NCBI GenBank assembly: GCA_020433835.1
Contig: JAGRBY010000364.1
Location: 1 to 7,459 of the forward strand
Direction of reading: 5' to 3'
DNA length: 7,459 nt
Source of the DNA: Anaerolineae bacterium
GTDB lineage: Bacteria > Chloroflexota > Anaerolineae > 4572-78 > J111
Shown here piece after piece: positions 1-6,441 of this stretch; the first letter of the stretch is position 1; every line of letters begins with the position of its first letter. The position numbers were made by a program, and so were the translations under genes. Under the pieces are notes generated by a model that did not search any database, was not told the DNA's origin, and worked only from the letters and a program-made list of their open reading frames with translations.

Positions 1-9
1 TTCCCGCCC

Positions 10-126
10 TCACGCATCAATCCGTTCATAATAACGATACCCCTTACTCGACCGCACCAGCCGGTAGGGCAGCACCACCACATGAAGTAAAACCAATTGT
101 TCGCTCCGCAGGTTCTCTAGCCTGGC
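10..126 (-). other. Likely true C-terminal tail of Cas3 in the +1 frame
   Basis: Just after the GLDMS segment of Cas3 (residues 794-798), the +1 frame opens at 126 and runs 38 codons to a TGA at 10-12. It reads like a real protein end: a hydrophobic strand (LVLLHVVVLPYRLV), then a basic aromatic segment (SSKGYRYYERIDA). The annotated frame instead ends in a Gly/Ala-rich stretch that does not look like folded protein. An upstream TGA at 127-129 in this frame limits the switch point to roughly 117-126. Removing one G from the AGG there would join the frames and give a Cas3 of about 836 residues. This could be a sequencing error, a real late mutation or, less likely, programmed frameshifting. 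No start codon with a ribosome binding site makes it a separate gene. Confidence 0.55.
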
Positions 127-2518
127 TCATATCAAGCCCAGTTTTACCTTTAGTTTTCTCATTGGCGTTGTAAGGTAGGTCAACTACAGTGGGCCACCCG
201 TCATCAAAATAAGTTGCGTCTTTTCGACTGGCATCAATACTCTGCAATTGACCGTATCGCATTGGAACCAGAAGCTCCGAGGCTTCCAAATATCGCCCCT
301 TTTCCTGATAACCCGCATATTCATTGACCAAAGACTTGGGCAAAACTTCTACACCATCAAACAGGCGATAGAAATCCTGCTCTGTTTTGTCCGTTACCGC
401 CTCAAAGGCTCGGAGATTCTTTAGCCATACCTCTCGAAACTCATGAGCCATTTTCTGATAGTCCGCACGCCAGGCTTCGGCAATCTCTCCGGTATAAATT
501 TCATTAAGCCAGTCCCCTATCTTTTTCTCGTTGATAGGCTGATTTTGTTCTCGTTCCAAAATTTTTAACGTGGCTTCGACAATGGCCGTATCGTAGACCC
601 ATGCTTGGCGATCCCAATCACATTCTCGAAAAACGTATACATCAGCTAATCCTTTTTTGCCCCGCCGATTGATGCGCCCAAACCGTTGCACTAAGGCATC
701 AAGGGGGGCCGGTTCGGTGTAGATGATATCCAGGTCGATATCTAAGCTAACCTCAACGGCTTGAGTCGCTACCAAGACGAAAGGTTGGGGTTTATCCAGG
801 TTTGCGCTGGCACACTCTCTGATACGTTTCTCCAATTCAGAGCGATCCCGCATATTGAATTTGCCGTGCAGCAAGGTCATATTTGACCCTTCCGGCAAAG
901 TATTTTGCAGATAATCATACGCTGTTTGAGCTACGGCTACCCGGTTACATGCTACCAGAACCAACTTCCCAGCCTGGGCTACGTGCGCAATTTCATCTAA
1001 ACTATCTAACAGTTCGCCATCTTTTAACTTGAGTTGGTGCCGTTGAAATCGTTCATCTTCAAACAGAGCGTCGTCCGCTTCAATTTCGATCGCTGATCCC
1101 AAAGCATCAGCCAACACCTCTTTGATCAGATCGGGAAAGGTGGCCGACATAACCATAAATTTGGCCTGAAAATTCTGCCGTAGATACTTTACCGTTTCCA
1201 AAATCAGGGCTAGCCTCCCAGCCTCATAAGCGTGGATTTCATCAAAAATAAATAGGGCGTGATGGTAATCGCTAAGTAGCTTCTCGTGACCGCGCAAACG
1301 ATACGGCCCCTTGAGCATCTGATACGGGCTAAAGACCCGAACCGGTGGGTAATTTAACTCGGCCATGTTTTTAGCTACTTTAACCTGCCGGATCAGGTTC
1401 TTGAGGGTCGCTCCCTCATCCTTTTCCGACAACATCCGAAAATGCGCTAAGGCGGCTCGCCCATGTTGTAATCCCACAAATTTTTCTCCAAAAGTTTCAT
1501 CCAAGCGCAACTTCATCGCATTCATACTGGCTTGATAGGGCAGGGTGTAGAATAAACGAGGGCTGTTGTTAGAATTGACGACCTGATTCGCCGCCCAAAG
1601 TAAGGCAGCCTCGGTTTTGCCGCTGCCGGTGGGCGCAGTTAACAACACTGAACCTGGCTGTTGCCCCGACATGCGTTGGTGATTGTAGAGGGATTCGGGC
1701 TTGATATCTCGACTTTTCAGGATCGTTTCTGCGTCAATTTTCAATTGATATAACTTACCTAAATGGGAGGAGGCGCAATGATCCGCGTTGGTTAAGTAGC
1801 CGCGTAGGATAAGTGTACCGATTGTTACCTTTGGTAAAGGGTTGTACTCGATCTCGTCTTCAAAAAAATCGTAGTAGATATTCAGCCAGTGATAAATGCG
1901 CTGAACACCATGCTGCTGTACTTGCGTCACTGCCGTTTCTTGCGACATTATGGGGAGAGTTCTAATCGTTAAATCATCCAAACCTAAACTTTCACGCCAG
2001 TTGTTAGGACATTCAGCCAGCCATTTCCACAAACCCTCCAGCGTTGTTTCATCAAGCTGGGCTACGATTGCCGCGACCTGATCTCTAGTATGCCAATTGT
2101 AGCTCTGTCGAATAGCTTGAATATCTCTATGATGGGACACAATAGCGGCTATCAACCAAATTTGCTCCTCAGTTGACAAACTCTCGGTAATCCAATCGAC
2201 GAAAGCCAGTGATAGAACCTCGTGACGATGCGGCCATCGCTCCCCACCCCGCAGCATGTTTTGGAACCCGCTGGCAGCCTTGCCGAAATCATGCAAGAAG
2301 GCCGACCAAAAGAGAATATTCCATAAATTAGGTACACTAATTTCATCAGCCAGATTGGGCCGCAGATGAATCAACTCACTCAGCCGTTCCAGAACCGTCC
2401 AGGTATGCTCGGCCAGTGTTTCCGGTTTATCCCCCTCACTCATTGCTTTGCTTTTTGCCAGCAATGCCGATTCTTCATTATCTTCCAGCCAATCAGGCCA
2501 TATCGAGGGTTTCACCAT
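44..2518 (-). CDS. cas3: CRISPR-associated nuclease/helicase Cas3 (HD + DExH), C-terminal tail probably frameshifted
   Basis: Cas3 is recruited by target-bound Cascade, nicks the displaced DNA strand with its HD domain and unwinds and degrades DNA with its ATP-driven helicase. The N-terminal HD domain shows H38, H76-D77 (in FLHDFGK), H97/H99 and H129-H130 (SHHRD). The superfamily 2 helicase follows, with Walker A APTGSGKT at about 295-302, Walker B DEIH at 426-429, SAT at 458-460, LLHGKF at 549-554, VATQAVEVSLDID at about 583-595 and QRFGRINRRG at 611-620. All key residues are present, so both activities should be intact. The ATG at 2518 overlaps the end of cas5 by 26 bases and follows an AGGAG a few bases upstream, implying translational coupling. 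At 824 residues the length is normal for an HD-helicase Cas3. The last 25 residues (from A800) look like out-of-frame translation; see the +1 frame tail at 10-126. It is the last complete gene of the operon. Confidence 0.96.
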   Translation of the reverse strand: MVKPSIWPDWLEDNEESALLAKSKAMSEGDKPETLAEHTWTVLERLSELIHLRPNLADEISVPNLWNILFWSAFLHDFGKAASGFQNMLRGGERWPHRHEVLSLAFVDWITESLSTEEQIWLIAAIVSHHRDIQAIRQSYNWHTRDQVAAIVAQLDETTLEGLWKWLAECPNNWRESLGLDDLTIRTLPIMSQETAVTQVQQHGVQRIYHWLNIYYDFFEDEIEYNPLPKVTIGTLILRGYLTNADHCASSHLGKLYQLKIDAETILKSRDIKPESLYNHQRMSGQQPGSVLLTAPTGSGKTEAALLWAANQVVNSNNSPRLFYTLPYQASMNAMKLRLDETFGEKFVGLQHGRAALAHFRMLSEKDEGATLKNLIRQVKVAKNMAELNYPPVRVFSPYQMLKGPYRLRGHEKLLSDYHHALFIFDEIHAYEAGRLALILETVKYLRQNFQAKFMVMSATFPDLIKEVLADALGSAIEIEADDALFEDERFQRHQLKLKDGELLDSLDEIAHVAQAGKLVLVACNRVAVAQTAYDYLQNTLPEGSNMTLLHGKFNMRDRSELEKRIRECASANLDKPQPFVLVATQAVEVSLDIDLDIIYTEPAPLDALVQRFGRINRRGKKGLADVYVFRECDWDRQAWVYDTAIVEATLKILEREQNQPINEKKIGDWLNEIYTGEIAEAWRADYQKMAHEFREVWLKNLRAFEAVTDKTEQDFYRLFDGVEVLPKSLVNEYAGYQEKGRYLEASELLVPMRYGQLQSIDASRKDATYFDDGWPTVVDLPYNANEKTKGKTGLDMSQAREPAERTIGFTSCGGAALPAGAVE

Positions 2519-3242
2519 CAGCTCCTGTAAAGCTATGAAAACACAGTCCTAATTGCGCTTTTTTAACCGTTGGGCTGCGGGGATCAATCCAGTAGTCCTG
2601 CTGAGTAGCTGCATCATAAATCAAAAAGTTTTGGCTAAAAACGCGCTCTCGAACGACAAGATAGCGGCTAAAGTAGGGGTCGCGGTTCTGCTCGTAATCC
2701 AGATAGCGAGGCAGCAAAACGGTGACGCCTTGTTGAACCTTAACGGCCCACTCATACGGCACAATTGTATGCTCAAAATAGGCTTGCTCGGCTTGCGTTA
2801 GCTCGATGACTTCAACTTGGGTGTAGGTGAACAGATCTTGCGAACGGCCCAGCACAACCGTGTAGCGCGGACTGCGAAAGTGGTTTACCCACTCAGGGCG
2901 ATTGAGATAGAGGGTTAGACGAGGGTTGAATAGCAACTCCCTCTCAAACGGATTCATCGTGCCGCGTAAAACTTCTACATATTTTTTGCCGCCTATTTCA
3001 AATTTGCCTTTGCCCGGTCCGGCCACAATAATGTGCTCCAAATCACTCGTCACCCCGTGATAGGTAAAGTGATAAGCAAATTGCAAGCCTGTCGGGTTGA
3101 CCCATTCCCCAACGGCGCTACAGATATGGCCGTAAATCGTCGCCGGGGGCGGCATCTGGAACGAGGGATGAATTTGCTGCATAAAATGGGGGTAGCGAAA
3201 GGAGGTGGTTATTCCTTCGGCTACAATTTTTAGTACACGCAT
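2493..3242 (-). CDS. cas5: Cascade subunit Cas5 (I-B type)
   Basis: Cas5 is the RAMP-fold subunit that caps the 5' handle of the crRNA and joins Cas8 to the Cas7 backbone. The 249-residue protein starts MRVLKIVAEGITTSFRYPHF, then has the Cas5 hallmark SFQMPPPATIYGHICSAVG at about 27-45 and RYTVVLGRSQDL at 126-137. The start at 3242 is chosen because AAGGAG lies 6 bases upstream, overlapping the TAA of cas7, and because the N-terminal beta strand of the family begins exactly there. An upstream ATG at 3284 in the same frame would add 14 residues encoded inside cas7, with no family support. The gene begins 10 bases after cas7 and its end overlaps the start of cas3, so it belongs to the same transcript. 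The RRM-like fold is inferred from the family. Confidence 0.93.
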   Translation of the reverse strand: MRVLKIVAEGITTSFRYPHFMQQIHPSFQMPPPATIYGHICSAVGEWVNPTGLQFAYHFTYHGVTSDLEHIIVAGPGKGKFEIGGKKYVEVLRGTMNPFERELLFNPRLTLYLNRPEWVNHFRSPRYTVVLGRSQDLFTYTQVEVIELTQAEQAYFEHTIVPYEWAVKVQQGVTVLLPRYLDYEQNRDPYFSRYLVVRERVFSQNFLIYDAATQQDYWIDPRSPTVKKAQLGLCFHSFTGADGETLDMA

Positions 3243-3248
3243 AGGAAG

Positions 3249-3254
3249 CTCCTT
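3249..3254 (-). promoter_or_regulatory. Ribosome binding site deciding the cas5 start
   Basis: AAGGAG reads on the minus strand 6 bases before the ATG at 3240-3242 and shares its first bases with the TAA stop of cas7 (3253-3255). This stop/Shine-Dalgarno overlap supports termination-reinitiation coupling from cas7 to cas5 and rules against the longer cas5 start at 3284. Confidence 0.8.
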
Positions 3255-4359
3255 AATCCAACCACCCCGAATTCTCTGCTTCATTCATCGTCTCGATCAA
3301 AGCCTTAAACGCTTCTCGCGGATGGCTGATTTGGATTTTATCGGCAAACGGAGCCAATGCTCCGCCTTCAGCTAAAGCAGCCTCTAACTTGGCCCGCTCC
3401 TCATCCTGATACCCCTTGACCCAGCCGACATATACCGGCGATAAAATCTCAGCGGTAAAGACGGTTAATGCCTCTTGTAACGCTTCTATGTTAACGGTGG
3501 GGGTTACGGTCTTGCCGTATGATGTACTCTTGGGCGCTGTCACGTGGCCAAAAATATTGTTTCCGCCCTGAGTGACAGCAAAAATCGTAATAACTGGGGA
3601 TACATCGGTATAATGAATGGTCTGTTTAGCCCCCCCTTCTAATTGAGCAAACCCTTCAAACAAGGTCGTGATCCGCTGCAATCGTTCTGCGATGGGGAGC
3701 CGGTAAGATTTCTCATCCAGCAGCGGCTCCAAATTCTTCTCCTCGGCCTCTTTCAGGCGGTTATCATCTAGGTTACGAAAGCCGGTCTTTTGGCGATAAG
3801 AGAATGTCCCGCAAGCATGTAAATCAAGCGAAAACATCCCCTTCAATGTGGTGCGGTAAAATTGATGCTCGTGGGGGACCGGGTCACCTTCATGTCGAGT
3901 CATCGTCCCAAAATCATCGGTGATCTCAACCGGGGCGATAGATACTAGGGTGCTAACCCGCAGCGGGGAAACACGAGTAACCGTATCGGTGATAGGTGTT
4001 AGCGCCGCAAAATCTTCAGTTGCTTCTCTGGCTTCTTGGGCCGAGCTTTTAGTTGATGGCGCCCGCATATAACCTAATAAGTCATCATCCCACCACTTGA
4101 TCGGGTTCGCATCTGTATAAGCGATTTTTTTCTCCCGAAATGTAGGCGCGGATTGCCAGTCAAAATCACCTTTTTCAAGCGTACTCCTTAGCCAATATCG
4201 AAAAGATTGTGCGGACACATAAGGATAAGCCCCTTCGCCTTTGACCCGAATGGATTTTACGCCAACGGTATTTTCAGTTCGAGCGCCGGGAATGTTTCCT
4301 TGATTGTTTAAGGCTGAAGCCGGAGCATCAATTAGTAATAAACCCGTTACAAATGCCAT
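3253..4359 (-). CDS. cas7: Cascade backbone subunit Cas7 (Cst2/DevR family)
   Basis: Cas7 polymerises along the crRNA spacer and forms the backbone of Cascade. The 368-residue protein has the Cst2/DevR signatures: ALNNQG at 16-21, a conserved VGVKSIRVKG at 32-41, YPYVSAQSFRYWLRSTL at 45-61 and RVSPLRVSTLVSIAP at 129-143. Near the C-terminal half it has FAQLEGGAKQTIHYTDVSP at about 237-255, typical of the family. Length is normal. AAAGGAGA lies about 8 bases before the ATG, just after the cas8 stop (14-base gap). It sits between cas8 and cas5, the usual order for I-B loci of the Tneap kind. The assignment to Cas7 is firm; the exact subfamily (Cst2) rests on recalled motifs and the neighbouring Cst1-like Cas8. 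Confidence 0.94.
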   Translation of the reverse strand: MAFVTGLLLIDAPASALNNQGNIPGARTENTVGVKSIRVKGEGAYPYVSAQSFRYWLRSTLEKGDFDWQSAPTFREKKIAYTDANPIKWWDDDLLGYMRAPSTKSSAQEAREATEDFAALTPITDTVTRVSPLRVSTLVSIAPVEITDDFGTMTRHEGDPVPHEHQFYRTTLKGMFSLDLHACGTFSYRQKTGFRNLDDNRLKEAEEKNLEPLLDEKSYRLPIAERLQRITTLFEGFAQLEGGAKQTIHYTDVSPVITIFAVTQGGNNIFGHVTAPKSTSYGKTVTPTVNIEALQEALTVFTAEILSPVYVGWVKGYQDEERAKLEAALAEGGALAPFADKIQISHPREAFKALIETMNEAENSGWLD

Positions 4360-4373
4360 CGTTTAATCTCCTT

Positions 4374-4787
4374 TTAATTGTCTTGATTATCTTCAGTAGG
4401 TTCAGTTTGCAAGCCCTCTAATGAGACTTGCTTGTCATACAGCCACTCGATCATGCGAATAACCAATAAATCGCGGATCAAAGACCATTGTCGGTCGGCC
4501 AACCCTTCTCCTTCCTCAAACAGAGAGATATACTCTTGATACCGGATGATGGGAGCATTCTCATCACGCTGAGGTAGCGGCTGGTCGTTGGTTTTGGCCT
4601 CACGCCGTTTTTGGGCAAATTCTTCCTTGTATTGTTGAGCCGCCAGCAGCGTTAAGGTCCGGCTAAGATCCTGAAACCGTCTCGCCCATAGGAGTTTATT
4701 CAAAAATCTTATATCATTTTCCCGATTAACATACTCTGCAAAGCGATCGGCCAAAGTGCGGACAGCCTCTATCTTTTCCTTTTCCAT
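4374..4787 (-). CDS. cas11: Small subunit Cas11, translated from an internal start in cas8
   Basis: In I-B, I-C and I-D systems the small subunit Cas11 is known to be produced from an internal start inside the large-subunit gene. Here codon 378 of cas8 is an ATG at 4785-4787, preceded by AAAGGA with an 8-base gap, as good a ribosome binding site as those of the neighbouring genes. It would yield a 137-residue protein, in frame with and ending at the same stop as cas8. The product begins MEKEKIEAVRTLADRFAEYV and is predicted helical and highly charged, with a low-complexity acidic tail, which suits a Cas11 helical bundle. The region coincides with the expected C-terminal helical domain of Cas8. 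The internal start is seen in the sequence; its use is inferred from related systems. Confidence 0.65.
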   Translation of the reverse strand: MEKEKIEAVRTLADRFAEYVNRENDIRFLNKLLWARRFQDLSRTLTLLAAQQYKEEFAQKRREAKTNDQPLPQRDENAPIIRYQEYISLFEEGEGLADRQWSLIRDLLVIRMIEWLYDKQVSLEGLQTEPTEDNQDN

Positions 4788-5918
4788 ATACAGTATCCTT
4801 TCTAAAAATAGAGTAATAATTTCCCAGGAAATTAACTGAGTTTGAGTGTGAGGTGAATAAGCCTGGCGCGGGTCGGTTTGGGGCTGTTTGTCATATTGCC
4901 AGGCTTTCCTCAGAAAATAGGTTTGCATAAAGCGCGACACACGCTGCGGATTTTCTAACGGATCATAGGCCGTCATCAAATCAAATAAATCTTCATACAA
5001 GTAGTTCCGTCGCGGTTGAAAGTCCGAATCATCCTTTTGTTTTTTCGAAGGAAGTTCCCAGGCTTGATAAACAATTCGCTCCCAGGTGGCCCGATATTGA
5101 GGGGTATTTACTGATCCTAAAAAATCAAGAACTTGAGAAGGGAGATGATAAATATCCAAACTTACTCCTTGGCCACTGTTGGAAAAATAGTAGGCCGTGA
5201 TAGAGAAGCTTGCTTCTTTCTCCAACTCACGATGCTGTTGAAAATCAGCCTCCAGGAGACTCAGCAGCAGCGTCCGATACCCATACGGTTCGGTTTCGGC
5301 CATCTTTTTTTCGCCCATCTGTTGGGCCATATGGATAGCCTTTTGATTTTCCTTCAAAAAACGGTCAGCAAAGCGCAGCATGATTTTGGGATTATCGGAA
5401 TGAATTGCCAACAACTTTCCCCCTGCTTTGGCACAGCCCAATGGTAAGGCGTGGATCGCCAGTAACGCTTCTCCTGAAACGGGTAATCCAACGTTGCCTT
5501 CATGATAAAAATTTATCGGCCCTTCACCTGTTAGTAGTGGGATATGCTGTCGAAACGCCCGCCCTACCGGTAAACCATCCTTAGTGTCAAGTGACAAAGC
5601 TACTGCCGGTTTGCCGGTAAAAACGCAGCGCTCGTTCAAGACAGGGGTTTCCTTTTTATAACTTCGTAGCATTTTTTGGGCATATAGCTTCCGTTTCTTA
5701 GGTGTTTTCCTAAAACTGGGCGTTGTAAAACCGGAGTTGATGGTAAAAGCAATAGAAAGATTAGAAACCAGAACCGGATCGATATAAAGGTCTGAAATAT
5801 AATCTGCAATTTTATCCAAATCTGCCTCAGTTAAATCTTCTGGCGTTCGCTCTCCTGCAAACGCTGTAATCGTCGCCACCCCCACATCGTAGAAAGGATG
5901 GCCATAATAGTTGAGCAT
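4374..5918 (-). CDS. cas8: Cascade large subunit Cas8 (Cst1/Cas8a1-like)
   Basis: Cas8 is the large subunit that recognises the PAM and helps recruit Cas3. The 514-residue protein begins LNYYGHPFYDVGVATITAFAG, the typical Cst1 opening, and continues with FTINSGFTTPSFRK at about 58-71 and ERCVFTGKPAVAL at 96-108. Cst1 proteins are named for paired CXXC motifs; here only C98 and C162 exist, so the zinc-binding site appears lost. The C-terminal part (from about 378) is mostly helical and probably also made as a separate Cas11. AAGGAG stands about 6 bases before the ATG. The gene follows the small 84-residue gene by 24 bases and precedes cas7 by 14. Assignment rests on motifs and position; Cas8 proteins diverge strongly. 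Confidence 0.88.
   Translation of the reverse strand: MLNYYGHPFYDVGVATITAFAGERTPEDLTEADLDKIADYISDLYIDPVLVSNLSIAFTINSGFTTPSFRKTPKKRKLYAQKMLRSYKKETPVLNERCVFTGKPAVALSLDTKDGLPVGRAFRQHIPLLTGEGPINFYHEGNVGLPVSGEALLAIHALPLGCAKAGGKLLAIHSDNPKIMLRFADRFLKENQKAIHMAQQMGEKKMAETEPYGYRTLLLSLLEADFQQHRELEKEASFSITAYYFSNSGQGVSLDIYHLPSQVLDFLGSVNTPQYRATWERIVYQAWELPSKKQKDDSDFQPRRNYLYEDLFDLMTAYDPLENPQRVSRFMQTYFLRKAWQYDKQPQTDPRQAYSPHTQTQLISWEIITLFLERILYMEKEKIEAVRTLADRFAEYVNRENDIRFLNKLLWARRFQDLSRTLTLLAAQQYKEEFAQKRREAKTNDQPLPQRDENAPIIRYQEYISLFEEGEGLADRQWSLIRDLLVIRMIEWLYDKQVSLEGLQTEPTEDNQDN
4796..4801 (-). promoter_or_regulatory. Internal ribosome binding site for Cas11
   Basis: AAAGGA on the minus strand, 8 bases upstream of the internal ATG of cas8 at 4785-4787. 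Within the Cas8 frame it falls on the codons for LERIL, so the site does not need to break a protein motif. Confidence 0.6.
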
Positions 5919-5942
5919 AGAAATCTCCTTGTCTATAAAGTT

Positions 5943-6197
5943 CTAATCACACTCCACTTCCAAAAAAATTTGATCTACAGCATCTCTTGGAGGAGGGGGT
6001 GGAAGTTGGGTCTCATTTAGACGCTCAATTGCTGTTAACAGTTTATCGTGCCACTTAGATAAACGGATCAATTGTTCTTGATGGGTAGATGTCATACTTT
6101 CATAAACTTCATTCAGTTTAGTGTGATAAGCAATATTTTCTTCACATATCTTTAATTGCTGATACAAATCCTGCTTTGCAAGTTCGGAATAATTCAT
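5943..6197 (-). CDS. Unrecognised small helical protein, first gene of the cas operon
   Basis: I do not recognise this 84-residue protein. Residues 1-62 are rich in Leu, Glu, Lys and Gln with heptad-like spacing and look like one or two long amphipathic helices, perhaps a coiled coil. A run of five prolines follows at 66-70, then a short acidic tail ending VECD. There is no signal peptide or membrane segment, so it is probably cytoplasmic. The ATG at 6197 is preceded by AGGGGA with a 7-base gap. The predicted cas promoter (6261-6289) would give a leader of about 55 bases directly to this ATG, and cas8 begins 24 bases after its stop, so it should be the first gene of the cas transcript. It occupies a place where cas6 often lies, but it is far too short for Cas6 and has no RAMP motifs. 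It could be a Cascade accessory protein, a regulator or an unrelated passenger. Confidence 0.7.
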   Translation of the reverse strand: MNYSELAKQDLYQQLKICEENIAYHTKLNEVYESMTSTHQEQLIRLSKWHDKLLTAIERLNETQLPPPPPRDAVDQIFLEVECD

Positions 6198-6260
6198 AAT
6201 AATCCCCTATTAAATCGTAGATATCATTTTATTTGCTATATTATCCGTGAAATTTAGGAG

Positions 6261-6289
6261 ATTATAATAAGGGGCTACGTTTAGATCAA
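6261..6289 (-). promoter_or_regulatory. Predicted promoter of the cas operon
   Basis: On the minus strand a -35 box TTGATC (6289-6284) is separated by exactly 17 bases from a consensus -10 box TATAAT (6266-6261). Transcription would start near 6254, about 55 bases before the ATG of the 84-residue gene. The -35 box lies one base from the -35 box of the divergent plus-strand promoter. This is sigma-70-type sequence matching only. Confidence 0.6.
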
Positions 6290-6290
6290 A

Positions 6291-6319
6291 TTTGCTTCAT
6301 TAATATTCCGTTCTATAAT
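6291..6319 (+). promoter_or_regulatory. Predicted promoter of the toxin-antitoxin pair
   Basis: A consensus -10 box TATAAT (6314-6319) has a weak -35 box TTTGCT (6291-6296) 17 bases upstream; TTGCTT at 6292-6297 with a 16-base spacer is the alternative. Transcription would start near 6326, giving a leader of about 115 bases before the ATG at 6442. The first inverted repeat (6331-6344) lies right at the start of this transcript, where a bound repressor would block it. Confidence 0.5.
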
Positions 6320-6328
6320 GTCGTTACT

Positions 6329-6347
6329 CGATCCGAGAGCGGATACT
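6329..6347. repeat. Operator-like element, copy 1, with perfect inverted repeat
   Basis: CGATCCGA-GAGC-GGATACT. Inside it is a perfect inverted repeat with arms ATCCG (6331-6335) and CGGAT (6340-6344) around AGAG. The same outer sequence recurs at 6390-6409. Its position next to the predicted start of the toxin-antitoxin transcript suggests a repressor site, for example for autoregulation by the antitoxin or for the WYL regulator. As RNA it could also fold into a short hairpin. Confidence 0.55.
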
Positions 6348-6389
6348 GAAAGATTAATTCGTAAATGTAATTTTATGAATACCATACCC

Positions 6390-6409
6390 CGATCCGATTT
6401 GAGGATACT
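6390..6409. repeat. Operator-like element, copy 2
   Basis: CGATCCGA-TTTGA-GGATACT: the same 8-base and 7-base blocks as copy 1, with a 5-base instead of 4-base spacer, starting 61 bases downstream of copy 1. The inverted repeat is shorter (ATCC...GGAT). A further ATCCG follows at 6410-6414. The repeated flanks with an unconserved centre look like a protein-binding dyad rather than a CRISPR repeat. Confidence 0.5.
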
Positions 6410-6441
6410 ATCCGGTGTGGTGATTAGAAGAGTAAGGTACT

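Noticed and set aside
1..17. Start of a further gene (ATG at 15-17, minus strand, overlapping the TGA at 10-12)
   Set aside because: Only five codons are visible before the window ends and there is no clear Shine-Dalgarno, so it cannot be supported, although cas4 or cas6 could follow here.
3240..3284. Longer start of cas5 at 3284
   Set aside because: It adds 14 residues inside cas7 without a ribosome binding site. The ATG at 3242 has AAGGAG at the right distance and matches the family N-terminus.
5133..5447. Plus-strand open frame of 104 codons inside cas8
   Set aside because: It lies wholly within the well-supported cas8 gene, lacks a ribosome binding site and has no recognisable motif, so it is a shadow frame.
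6263..6268. Second plus-strand -10 box TATAAT
   Set aside because: It overlaps the minus-strand -10 box because the sequence is nearly symmetrical, and no -35-like sequence lies 16-18 bases upstream on the plus strand.
6329..6409. The two CGATCCGA...GGATACT elements as a minimal CRISPR array
   Set aside because: Only two copies, imperfect in the centre and differing in spacer length by one base. They are too short (19-20 bases) for a type I repeat and lie in a promoter region, so an operator is more likely.
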